From contig JBBQMD010000006.1 of assembly GCA_038328575.1 (NCBI GenBank), positions 1 through 64,000 of the forward strand: 64,000 bases of DNA, read 5' to 3'. Below are positions 21,101 through 27,966 of the stretch, in pieces. The translations under genes were made by a program, and so were the position numbers. Each line of letters begins with the position of its first letter. The first letter of the stretch is position 1. The notes under the pieces were generated by a model. It was not told where the DNA came from. It did not search any database and was given only the letters and a program-made list of their open reading frames with translations. Source of the stretch: JACVCS01 sp038328575. Its GTDB lineage: Bacteria; Planctomycetota; Phycisphaerae; Phycisphaerales; UBA1924.

Positions 21101-21833
21101 AGAGTTGCTGGATGTATCCGCCCTTGTAACGCTTGGTGTGCGAGCCCTGAAACGGCAGGCGCGTGAAGTACACCGTGCCCATGCCCTGCGCATAGACGCC
21201 CTGATCGGCCTCTGCCAGCGGGACAAGCTCCTCGGTGCCCGTGTTCAGGTCCACCAATACGAGTTGCGAGCTGGGGAGTGTCGAGTACTGGCGCGTGGAG
21301 TACATCAGCCGGCCGTCGGGCTGGAAGCCGACAAAGCCGGAGCGCGACAGGCCCCAGGAGCGGCGCGTGGGCAGGCCGCCGTCCAGCGGCATCGTGTAGA
21401 CCTCCGGCACGCCGTCGTAGGAGCCGACGAAGGCGAGTGTTTTGGCGTCGGGGCTGATGGCGGGGTGGGCCTCGTCGGCGAGTTGGGTCGTGAGGCGTGA
21501 TGCTTGGCCGCCGGTCACTGGCACGCGCCACAGGTCTCCCTCGGCGAGGAACACGATCGTCTCCCCGCGCAGGGCGGGCATGCGGTAGTAGGCGATGTTC
21601 TGCTGATTGATGAGCCCGCCGAGTTTGATGGCCGCGGGGGTTGCGTTGTCGAGACGGGTGCTGAGGTTTGATGGTGAGCCGGCAGGCGATTGATCCGCCC
21701 CCATCGCTTGCGCGGGCAGGATCACCGCACTCGCAGCGAGCAGGGCCACTGCCATTGCCCGGAGCCTTCCTTTTCCCCTCACCCCCGACACCCGACATAC
21801 CGCCGACGCGACGCGCGTGACCACATTCGACAT
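18195..21833 (-). CDS. Tricorn-type S41 protease with beta-propeller and PDZ domain
   Basis: 1212 aa from an ATG with GGAG 6 nt upstream; the 89 codons open before it are unrelated. It has a signal peptide (cleavage near AQAMGA) and WD40-like/TolB-type propeller blades (SPDAKTLAFVGSYDG, SPDGKALAHSDKDQ, SPDSRWLVY, FSADGKWLYFLSDR). A charged Lys/Asp linker (about residues 600-675) precedes the core, PDZ (VKVGDTIVAINGR) and S41 protease domains. The nucleophile is predicted as Ser1090 in ICDGFTASDGEAF, preceded by DVRRNSGGNID. The upstream catalytic His is H860 or H861 in SALHHF, where most homologues have S-H. C-terminal GRGVEPDIVVDNLP is typical. It probably degrades peptides in the periplasm. 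Confidence 0.94.
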   Translation of the reverse strand: MSNVVTRVASAVCRVSGVRGKGRLRAMAVALLAASAVILPAQAMGADQSPAGSPSNLSTRLDNATPAAIKLGGLINQQNIAYYRMPALRGETIVFLAEGDLWRVPVTGGQASRLTTQLADEAHPAISPDAKTLAFVGSYDGVPEVYTMPLDGGLPTRRSWGLSRSGFVGFQPDGRLMYSTRQYSTLPSSQLVLVDLNTGTEELVPLAEADQGVYAQGMGTVYFTRLPFQGSHTKRYKGGYIQQLWKFERGSSEATALTTDFEGTSKEVMLWQGRMYFLSDRDGVMNIWSGTLDGKDLKQQTFHTDFDASSPELDNGRIVYAHAGDVRLLDIASAKDEAVRITLTTDLEQMREKFVKEPAKAISSVGISSAGDRVVITARGRVFVVPVKTDQGRIVEVASSPGVRYRNAIFAPDGKNVLASSDRSGEVEFWSLPSNGVGEMKQLTRESTVLRWEGVVSPDGKALAHSDKDQKLYVTDIESGETKVIATSLIERFNDYSWSPDSRWLVYVELAGNVAQQIKLYSMETGQVSPITSDRFESFSPRFSADGKWLYFLSDRNIESVTPSPWGPMSPQPNFDRLTKIYHVALKTGERSPWQAADELFDPKAAKKKDDEKKDEDQKPEKPDDKNQVKPDPADADKKLDDKSPDDRKPDDKKADDRKADDKKADKADDAKKIPPVEIDLENIQARLRVVPVKPGNYSRLRMGENAIFFAESVTPFDRDDGGPAGFSVKGLAIGNEKFEVKTVASGIKALEISGDRKKLLLYTGSSIHVADATPAPAEMDKASVSLAGWTMSYVPMTEYRQLYADAWRLLRDYFYDVNMHGVDWPALRQKYAPFVERVRSRAELNEVLAQLTGELSALHHFVRGGDFRDTLETIQLSYLGADWKRDEPRAGWTITRVYQHDPDDPERAAPLSAPGVDVKVGDTIVAINGRSTLDVPHPAALLRAKAGQQVLLRVRPAGASDAFGERDVIVRPINANSFADLRYTDWGLSRRRIVESKSENRIGYVHLRAMGRENISEWARGFYPAFNRDGLIIDVRRNSGGNIDSWILGQLLRKAWMFWSQRVGGAPNWNMQYAFRGHVVVICDGFTASDGEAFAEGFRRLGLGKVIGMRTWGGEIWLSSSNDLADGGLASAGEYGVYVSDGVWIVEGRGVEPDIVVDNLPHATFKGEDAQLTRAIEHLQQLIKEKPIPANVTPRHPVKNVKTGPGANAPK

Positions 21834-22105
21834 GAGAATCTCCGAACCCGCCGCCCAAGGGTCGAGCATAGCCGATCGCTCGACATTTCTGTCGCAACTG
21901 CCATGCGCCCGTGTCAGTGCGTGATGGCGGAGAGCCAAAGTTGTCCGATTGCAGCGACGCCCGAGGCGTTGCCGATATCCTCGCGTCGCATTGAATTGGG
22001 AGGCCTCCCGTGTCCAACGCCAGCGCGTCCATCGCTTCAAGTTCCCCTGCCAGCGGCCGTCCGGGGGTCGCACACCTGCACCCCGCCCGCATAGACTCAT
22101 CGATC

Positions 22106-22981
22106 ATGGGCAACAAGCGCGGCAGTCCCGTGCTCATCGAGGTACTCAAGGGCAAGCCCACGTTCCCCGGGGTAGGGGCTCACGTTCCAGGGGCGAGCGC
22201 GGGCGGGGTGGGAACTGGTGTCGGCGCATCGCCGCCTTCGCCAGCCAAGGCTCCGCCGCCGCCAGTGCAGCCGCCGATTGCCACGTACATCAGCGAGCGT
22301 GCGCCGACGCAATGGCCGAAAGTGCGAGACATCCGGTTGACGCCGCGGACGCTGGCGATCGCGTTGGGGGTGCTTGTGCCGGTGCTGGGGCTGGTGTGGG
22401 TGGTGGCTTTCCGAAGTGGCCAGACGGTCGAGAAGCAGAAATGGGATGGGTGGATGGTGCCCAATGGCGCGAATCCGGGTGGGCCGGGGGGGCCGAGCGA
22501 GCCCGGCCCGATTCCGCCAGATCCGTTGAACAACTCGCGCACCGAGCCGTTGAACGGCGGCGCGACGAATCCGCCCGGTATGGACGAGCCGCGCGAGCCG
22601 GACGGCAACGCTGGCGCGACCCCGGCAAAGGTCGATGCCAACGCATCGCCCGCGGCTCTGCAAGACGGCATGAACCACCTGGTCGTCGGCACGTTTCGAC
22701 GGTTCACCGACGCCGAGGCGAGCGCGAAATATCTGTCGTCCAATCGCATGACGATCATCGTCACCGGCCCGCGCGGCGTGGACCCGACACCGAGGACCAC
22801 CGAATGGTGGGTCTGGATCGCGAACGGCTACGAGCGCCCAATGTCAAGCCCTGAAGCGTCACGATTGCGCGGGCGGGTGGTCGAGCTTGGGCGACTCTGG
22901 AAGCTCCAGAACAAACTCGCGCCGACAGACTTCAGCCAGCCGTACTGGGCGAAGTATCGCAAGGCGACGGGGAAGGATTGA
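22106..22981 (+). CDS. Single-pass membrane protein with SPOR-like C-terminal domain
   Basis: 291 aa. The chosen ATG begins MGNKRGSPVLIEVLKGK; an upstream ATG at 22010 is possible but would add low-complexity residues. It has a cytoplasmic N-terminus of about 80 residues rich in Gly/Ala/Pro, one transmembrane segment near residues 90-110 (LAIALGVLVPVLGLVWVVAF), a Pro/Gly/Asn-rich linker, and a C-terminal domain where HLVVGTFRRFTDAEASAKYLSSN looks like the first half of a SPOR repeat (strand, helix). SPOR domains bind denuded peptidoglycan; planctomycete peptidoglycan is reduced, so this assignment is tentative. It is divergent from the tricorn-like gene and followed by a hairpin. Confidence 0.72.
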   Translation: MGNKRGSPVLIEVLKGKPTFPGVGAHVPGASAGGVGTGVGASPPSPAKAPPPPVQPPIATYISERAPTQWPKVRDIRLTPRTLAIALGVLVPVLGLVWVVAFRSGQTVEKQKWDGWMVPNGANPGGPGGPSEPGPIPPDPLNNSRTEPLNGGATNPPGMDEPREPDGNAGATPAKVDANASPAALQDGMNHLVVGTFRRFTDAEASAKYLSSNRMTIIVTGPRGVDPTPRTTEWWVWIANGYERPMSSPEASRLRGRVVELGRLWKLQNKLAPTDFSQPYWAKYRKATGKD

Positions 22982-23020
22982 GGCGAGCAAGAGCGCGGCG
23001 AGTTGCGCGTCGTCGCGCAC

Positions 23021-23046
23021 CACTGATCCGGCGTTGCGGATCAGTG
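23021..23046. terminator. Hairpin downstream of the SPOR-like gene, possible terminator
   Basis: CACTGATCCG (23021-23030), loop GCGTTG, CGGATCAGTG (23037-23046) forms a perfect 10-bp stem 40 nt after the stop codon. There is no T-tract. The word CCACTGATCCGGC is shared with the hairpin at 8020-8053, so it may be a dispersed repeat rather than a terminator. Confidence 0.45.
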
Positions 23047-23056
23047 TGTCGCCCCC

Positions 23057-23107
23057 GCAGTCGCGACTCGCGACTGCCTTCACCTCGGTCCCTTGATCCC
23101 TTCCCAA
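23057..23107. repeat. Spacer repeats: TCGCGACT and CCCTTGATCCC words
   Basis: The spacer before hisS contains GCAGTCGCGACTCGCGACTG, then CGGTCCCTTGATCCCTTCCC. The first family recurs at 25136-25182 and 27092-27130, the second at 45826-45906. Confidence 0.55.
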
Positions 23108-23141
23108 GATCAGCCGCGCGGCGCGCCTCTACCCTCACCGC

Positions 23142-24620
23142 ATGACCGATCAGCCCTCAAACTCCGCCGCCCGCGGCCCGATCCAGCCCGCGACCGGCAC
23201 GCGCGATTTTTATCCTATTGAGCTGGCGCGCCGGCGCTGGATCGAGGACAAGTGGCGGACCACCGCGATCCGGCACGGCTTCGAAGAGATCGATGGGCCC
23301 ACCTTTGAGCCCACCGAGCTGTACACGCGCAAGAGCGGCGACGGGATCATCAGCGAGATCTTCGGCGTCTACAGCGGCAAGGACGAAGCCCGCGTGAAGC
23401 AGATGGGCGAGCGACTGGCCCAGGGCGATACCGGCGCGATCGCGCCCTATGCCCTGCGACCGGAGTTCACGCCCACGCTGGCGCGCATGTTCGCGGCTCG
23501 CGCCGGGCAGCTTCCCAAGCCGACCAAGTGGTTCTGGCAGCAGAACTGCTATCGCGCCGAGAAGCCGCAGCGCGGGCGCCTGCGCGAGTTCATGCAGTGG
23601 AACTGCGACATCATCGGGGGCATGCCGCGCCCAGAGACGCCCGCGGGCGAGGGCGCTGCTGCGCCCGATGGCGGCGGCGAGTGGAACCGGGCGAACGCGG
23701 AGCTTGACGCGGAGATCATCGCCTGCTGCGTGGAGCTGCTGCGGCGCTGCGGGCTGACGTCATCAAACATGAAAGTCCGGTTCAACGATCGCTCGGTGCT
23801 CGGCGCGATCATCGCACGCCTGGGAGTCGAGTCCGAGCACCACGGCGCGGCGTTCACGCTTATCGATCGGCGCGGCAAGATGGAAGACGCCGACCTGGAA
23901 GCGATGGCGTTCGAGTTCGGCATCCACTCCATTGAGTTCCTCAACTTTTTGAAGCGCCCGCGCAGCAGCGACGAAGATCTGGAAACGTCGTTGCAGTCAT
24001 TGCCGGTTGATAGTCCTGACGACGCCAAGCGGTTGCTCGCGCCGCTGAGCGGGCTGAAGAACTTGCTGGAGCAGGCCGGCTGCGTTGATTGGTGTGAAGT
24101 GGACATGAACATCGCGCGAGGACTTGCCTACTACACCGGCATGGTCTTCGAAGTCATCGTTGACGGCGAGCGGGCCGTCGCCGGCGGTGGGCGATACGAC
24201 AACCTCATCGCAACCTTTGGCGGCCCGCCGACGCCCGCGGTCGGCTTCGGCATGGGCGACGTTGTTCTGTCGCTGGTGCTTCAGGACAAGGGCCTCATGC
24301 CCAGCGACAAGCAGATCGCGGCGGACCTCAAGCTCCGGCCCGACGCTTTCGTCATCTCCAACGGCACGCCGCAGAGCGATGCGCTGGTCTCAGACGTGCT
24401 GGCAAAGCTCCGGCGCGACGGCCTGCACGCGCGGCGCTCGTACAAATCCACCGGCAAGATCGGCAAGCTGATGAAGGAAGCCAGCGACGCGCACTCGCGC
24501 TATGCGATCATCGTCGAGTCTGACACGGAGATCACGCTCAAGGATATGGACGCCAACACGCAAGACCGCGGCCCGCGCGCGGAGCTGCTGGCGCGAATCA
24601 CGCCGCCATTGTCGCGGTGA
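23142..24620 (+). CDS. hisS: Histidyl-tRNA synthetase
   Basis: 492 aa, class II. It begins with the typical GTRDFYPIE and has motif 1 (FEEIDGPTFEP), the TLYTRKSGD-like stretch, motif 2 (WFWQQNCYRAEKPQRGRLREFMQWN), the histidine-binding signature RGLAYYTGMVFE (usually RGLDYYT), motif 3 (VGFGMGDVVLSL) and a C-terminal anticodon-binding domain (VISNGTPQSDALVSDVLAKLR). It charges tRNA-His in the cytoplasm. It is longer than the 420-430 aa bacterial norm because of an Ala/Gly-rich insert (around residues 165-185) after motif 2 and a further insert mid-protein. The Asp-to-Ala change in the HisA signature is worth noting. It is monocistronic, or leads into the next small gene 126 bp downstream. Confidence 0.95.
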   Translation: MTDQPSNSAARGPIQPATGTRDFYPIELARRRWIEDKWRTTAIRHGFEEIDGPTFEPTELYTRKSGDGIISEIFGVYSGKDEARVKQMGERLAQGDTGAIAPYALRPEFTPTLARMFAARAGQLPKPTKWFWQQNCYRAEKPQRGRLREFMQWNCDIIGGMPRPETPAGEGAAAPDGGGEWNRANAELDAEIIACCVELLRRCGLTSSNMKVRFNDRSVLGAIIARLGVESEHHGAAFTLIDRRGKMEDADLEAMAFEFGIHSIEFLNFLKRPRSSDEDLETSLQSLPVDSPDDAKRLLAPLSGLKNLLEQAGCVDWCEVDMNIARGLAYYTGMVFEVIVDGERAVAGGGRYDNLIATFGGPPTPAVGFGMGDVVLSLVLQDKGLMPSDKQIAADLKLRPDAFVISNGTPQSDALVSDVLAKLRRDGLHARRSYKSTGKIGKLMKEASDAHSRYAIIVESDTEITLKDMDANTQDRGPRAELLARITPPLSR

Positions 24621-24746
24621 ATCGCTTGCGTCAAAGTCGATTTGGCTTGTGTCTGGTCGGCGATTGCCTCAGCGACGGAGCAGAGTTGCAGACCTAGACT
24701 TGGGCCTCGCTCAGTTCTTGAGATATGGGGATGGAGCCGCCATCAG

Positions 24747-25136
24747 ATGAGCACTTTGCCAGACTTCGCGAAAATCCGCCAGCTTGCCCGGCGTTACCCG
24801 GAGCCCGCGTTCAACTTCGTGCGCGATGGGCTAGCCCACGCTGCGAGCATGGTGCAGAGCGGCGAGCCCGGCTCAGGCACGCCGACGACGCACATCAGCG
24901 GGCAGCAGCTCTGCCTGGCCCTGCGCAGCCTCGCGATCGATCGGTTTGGGATGCTCGCGGGGGCGGTGCTCCGCAAGTGGGGCATCGAGCGCACCGACGA
25001 TTTCGGAGTCATCGTCTACGCGATGATCGATCGCGGCGAGATTCGCCAGAGCGCAAGCGACCAGCCCGAAGACTTCACCCGCGTCTTTGAGTTTGACGAG
25101 GCGTTCTCGCTCGATACGGCGAAGAATCTGGCGTAG
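24747..25136 (+). CDS. Minf_1886-family conserved protein
   Basis: 129 aa. I recognise the Minf_1886 family, found in Planctomycetes, Verrucomicrobia and relatives, by the layout RYPEPAFNFVRDGLAHA, then THISGQQLCLALRSLAIDRFG, then LAGAVLRKWGIERTDDFGVIVYAMID and the final EDFTRVFEFDEAF. It is soluble, without signal or membrane segments. Its function is unknown. The longer open frame begins at 24642, but homology and the GGAG-containing leader support the ATG at 24747. Confidence 0.85.
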   Translation: MSTLPDFAKIRQLARRYPEPAFNFVRDGLAHAASMVQSGEPGSGTPTTHISGQQLCLALRSLAIDRFGMLAGAVLRKWGIERTDDFGVIVYAMIDRGEIRQSASDQPEDFTRVFEFDEAFSLDTAKNLA

Positions 25137-25182
25137 TCGAAGAAGTGGCGAAGTGGCGAAGTCGCGAGGTGGCAGAGGACAG
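25136..25182. repeat. Spacer repeat, GAAGTGGCGAAGTCGCGAGG family
   Basis: Immediately after the Minf_1886-family stop, GTCGAAGAAGTGGCGAAGTG is followed by GCGAAGTCGCGAGGTGGCAG. Degenerate units of about 9 nt, sharing AGTCGCGAG with 23057-23107 and 27092-27130. The spacer between the two convergent genes contains nothing else recognisable. Confidence 0.6.
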
Positions 25183-25257
25183 ATGGCCGCGCCTTGCTCT
25201 GTTGAACGTTGAAATTAATGACCTCTGTGACGGCGTGAGTTTCGCGAGGCCGCGGCT

Positions 25258-26109
25258 TTACGCCGGGCGTGGCGTGGATGATGGCGGCGCGCTGGGCGTG
25301 CGCTTGACGCGTGAGGCCAGGAGCAGGCCGACGCCCGCGAGCAGGCCCATTGACGAGAACGCCGCGGCCGGGAGCGTCCAGCCCATGCCGTCGCTGCCGT
25401 CGGTTCCGGCGACGGCGTCGGTGCGGAAGCGATAGCGGCTGACCTGGCTCTTGGGCACTGCGAACAGCGCCGCGCCCCACTGCCACGAGCGCTCGGGGAT
25501 CATCTCGACCTTCGCGCTCGGGTCTTCGCGCAGGGCGGGGACGAACAGCTCGTTCGTTTTGCGGTCCTTGGCGGGGAACTGCATCACCGTCGTCGTCATC
25601 GAGCCATCGGGCTTGAGATCGACCAGATCAAACACCCAATCACGCACGCGCACGCTGCCCCAGGTTTCCGGCGAGTATCCCTGAGCGCTGCGACGATTGA
25701 TGATCACCCAGCGTGCCTGCGCGATGCCCTGTTCATCCATGCGAAGCTGGCCAGCCTCGATCGGCGAGTACATCAGCACCGCCATGTTCTCGCTATAAAT
25801 CGTGAGATCTCGAAAGCCAGGGACGACGGGCTTGGTGACGTCCAAGACGGTGATCTGATCGCCGTAGGAAACGCGCACTTGCGCGACGCCCGCGCTCTGG
25901 CGGACGGGGTCGGGCGGGAGGTCTTCGACCTTCACCTCGCGCCCGTGCGCGCTGAACGCGCGGCTGATCTGATTCTCGAAGTGCCACTGGCTGGCGGGGT
26001 TGGCGCGGTAATACGCCGCGACGCGCCCGGCCATGATGTATGCGCTGACCAGCAGTGAGGCACCGCAGATCGCAGTGAGGATGAAACCGACTTTGGTGGA
26101 CGTCTGCAT
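25258..26109 (-). CDS. Membrane protein of unknown function, last gene of the respiratory operon
   Basis: 283 aa from ATG; a TTG at 26187 overlapping the upstream stop would add 26 residues. It has an N-terminal transmembrane segment (VGFILTAICGASLLVSAYIMAG), an extracytoplasmic domain of about 210 residues without cysteines or haem motifs (including QVRVSYGDQITVLDVTKP and WVIINRRSAQGY), and a second transmembrane segment (AAFSSMGLLAGVGLLLASRV). It is co-directional and 74 nt downstream of coxD, so it probably belongs to the ACIII/caa3 operon. It resembles nothing I can name with confidence. An assembly or accessory role in the oxidase is inferred from position alone. Confidence 0.7.
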   Translation of the reverse strand: MQTSTKVGFILTAICGASLLVSAYIMAGRVAAYYRANPASQWHFENQISRAFSAHGREVKVEDLPPDPVRQSAGVAQVRVSYGDQITVLDVTKPVVPGFRDLTIYSENMAVLMYSPIEAGQLRMDEQGIAQARWVIINRRSAQGYSPETWGSVRVRDWVFDLVDLKPDGSMTTTVMQFPAKDRKTNELFVPALREDPSAKVEMIPERSWQWGAALFAVPKSQVSRYRFRTDAVAGTDGSDGMGWTLPAAAFSSMGLLAGVGLLLASRVKRTPSAPPSSTPRPA

Positions 26110-26183
26110 GGCAATGACCTCGAACAACCAAACGGCCCGGAAGCTCAAAGGTGCGCCGACCGGCGCACCGGCGGGCGAGCAAA

Positions 26184-27074
26184 TCAATGAGCCGCGCTCT
26201 GGCTAGGGCCCGCATCGCCATCGCCGCCCGCGCCTGGCATGACCAGACCTGCGACCGGCCGGCTCATCGCGGCGCTGGACTTGGCATGACCGCCACCATG
26301 GCCGGAGTGGCCGGAGTGCGCCAGTTCGAGGATCGTCGGGTTCTTGTCCAGATATGTCGACCACGCGTCCTCAAAGGGTTGCTTGGTCGCGATGAGTTCG
26401 CTGGCGCGATTGGCGAAGCGGACCTGGAGCGTCTTGGACAGGAGATCTCGCGTGAGCGGGAGGCCGTTGCCGATGGCACTCTGGATCGTGGACGTGATCT
26501 GCACGTCAGCGAGTTCCTTGGCACGGACTACCTGAGGCTTGGTGGTCTGCTCGTACTTGGTCTTGCCGTTGGCGTCTTCGCCGGCCGGGACACTGATGCC
26601 GCCGGTGCCGCCGCTGATGATGTGCTTCGCCTTGTAGCCGTAGAGCGCGTCGCGACTGCCCAGGTCGATCGATGTGAAGCCGATGAAGCAGGCGAAGCAC
26701 ATGAGCGTGAACACGACCACCAGCGAGTTCACGGGGCTGTCATATTTCAACTGCATGAAGAACGCGGCGACGATGACGCTCTTGACCGCCGCGATCGAGA
26801 GCGCGACGGCGACGTTGACCCACTGCGGGATCACCACGTCGAACGTCAGGCTGAGCCAGTACTCGAACTGCGCGGCGCCGACCGTCGCGAACGTGAAGAA
26901 CAGCAGCAGGCCGAAGACGGTGAGCAGGATGCGACGCGGCACGATGTGGTGCCCGTGATGATGGCCGCCGTGCCCGTCCCGCCCGCCGGCGTCCTGGGTG
27001 GCGAGCTTGCTCTCGGGGCCTTGCGTGCCGTGGAACGCATCGGAGGTTCGCGTCGCGGGCGGTGTGTGTGCCAT
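26184..27074 (-). CDS. Cytochrome c oxidase subunit IV-like protein with long C-terminal extension
   Basis: 296 aa. The N-terminus has a His-rich stretch (GHGGHHHGHH, about residues 34-43). It is followed by three transmembrane segments (ILLTVFGLLLFFTFATVG; VAVALSIAAVKSVIVAAFFMQLKY; LVVVFTLMCFACFIGFTSI) with the family hallmark K..iv..fFMqLky, as in the bacterial COX IV/CtaF family. Family members are near 100 aa; here about 150 extra residues follow, extracytoplasmic or cytoplasmic depending on topology, ending in another His-rich patch (HSGHSGHGGGH). The His patches could bind copper or another metal (inference). It is the fourth structural gene of the oxidase, after coxC. Confidence 0.87.
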   Translation of the reverse strand: MAHTPPATRTSDAFHGTQGPESKLATQDAGGRDGHGGHHHGHHIVPRRILLTVFGLLLFFTFATVGAAQFEYWLSLTFDVVIPQWVNVAVALSIAAVKSVIVAAFFMQLKYDSPVNSLVVVFTLMCFACFIGFTSIDLGSRDALYGYKAKHIISGGTGGISVPAGEDANGKTKYEQTTKPQVVRAKELADVQITSTIQSAIGNGLPLTRDLLSKTLQVRFANRASELIATKQPFEDAWSTYLDKNPTILELAHSGHSGHGGGHAKSSAAMSRPVAGLVMPGAGGDGDAGPSQSAAH

Positions 27075-27091
27075 CGAAGGTCTCTTGGGAA

Positions 27092-27130
27092 AGTCGCGAG
27101 TCGCGAGGTTGCGATTCGCGAGCGAGGTGC
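27092..27130. repeat. Spacer repeat, AGTCGCGAG family
   Basis: Between coxC and coxD-like: AAAGTCGCGAGTCGCGAGGT followed by TGCGATTCGCGAGCGAGG. Degenerate TCGCGA units of the same family as 23057-23107 and 25136-25182. Confidence 0.6.
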
Positions 27131-27195
27131 GGGAGCGGGTCGTCGTGGGCGGGGGCTGATTACGGGCGTTTTTTGACCACTGACATCCTGAACAC

Positions 27196-27882
27196 TCAGT
27201 GAATCAGGTAAAGCAGCGGGAACAGGAAGATCCAGACGATGTCAACGATGTGCCAATACAGGCCGACGCCTTCGACGGCGTTGTAGTGGCGCGGGCCGAA
27301 GTGGCCGCGCCGCGAGCGGATGAACAGCCAGATGAACAGGCCGAGGCCGATGATGACGTGGCTGGCGTGGATGCCCGTGGCGCCCCAGTAGAGCCCCCAC
27401 CAGAGCGGCTCGTAGTTGCTCTCGGCGTTGGGATAGGTGTACCACATGCCCGGGAGCTTGCCTTCCATGTACTTGGGGTAGTACTCGAAGACGAACTTGA
27501 TGAACAGGAAGAGCAGGCCGCAGATGAAGGTGATGATGAGGTTGCGCTGCAACCCGCGCTGGTCGTTGCTCTGGGCGCAGCGAACGCTGTCGGCGACGGT
27601 GTAGGAGGAGTAGAGCAGCACGACGGTGTTCAACAGGCCCCAGCGCCAATCCAGCAGCGACGAGCCGTGGATGAACGCCTCGGGGTAGAGCATGCGCATG
27701 ACCGCGTAGAACACGAAGAGTCCGGAGAACAGCAGCACCTCGGTTGCGAGGAACAGCCAGACGCCGAACTTCACGGCGTCAAACTCGTGGTCGCGATCGC
27801 GGAAGTGCTCTGCGGCGCGATACGTCTCGGAGGGCGGGAGGCTCGCGGTCAAAAGGTCTTTGTCTGCGGGGAAACTGGCCAT
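27196..27882 (-). CDS. coxC: Cytochrome c oxidase subunit III
   Basis: 228 aa. The ATG is preceded by GAGG (spacing 9). Five transmembrane segments are visible: GVWLFLATEVLLFSGLFVFY (with the conserved FLATEV/E), LLNTVVLLYSSYTVADSV, NLIITFICGLLFLFIKFVFEY, GIHASHVIIGLGLFIWLF (with the family signature G.HasHV..G) and WHIVDIVWIFLFPLLYLI (with WH.VD.VWIFLFPLLYL, the C-terminal hallmark). This is the short five-helix form typical of bacterial caa3 oxidases. The subunit stabilises the haem-copper core. Order in the operon: coxB, coxA, coxC, coxD. Confidence 0.96.
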   Translation of the reverse strand: MASFPADKDLLTASLPPSETYRAAEHFRDRDHEFDAVKFGVWLFLATEVLLFSGLFVFYAVMRMLYPEAFIHGSSLLDWRWGLLNTVVLLYSSYTVADSVRCAQSNDQRGLQRNLIITFICGLLFLFIKFVFEYYPKYMEGKLPGMWYTYPNAESNYEPLWWGLYWGATGIHASHVIIGLGLFIWLFIRSRRGHFGPRHYNAVEGVGLYWHIVDIVWIFLFPLLYLIH

Positions 27883-27966
27883 GGCGGTTCACCTCGGGCT
27901 GAGAAGAGTCAGGATCGGAAACGCCCGGCGTGCCTGTCGGCGCGCCGGGCGCGTGTTTCGGTCGAG

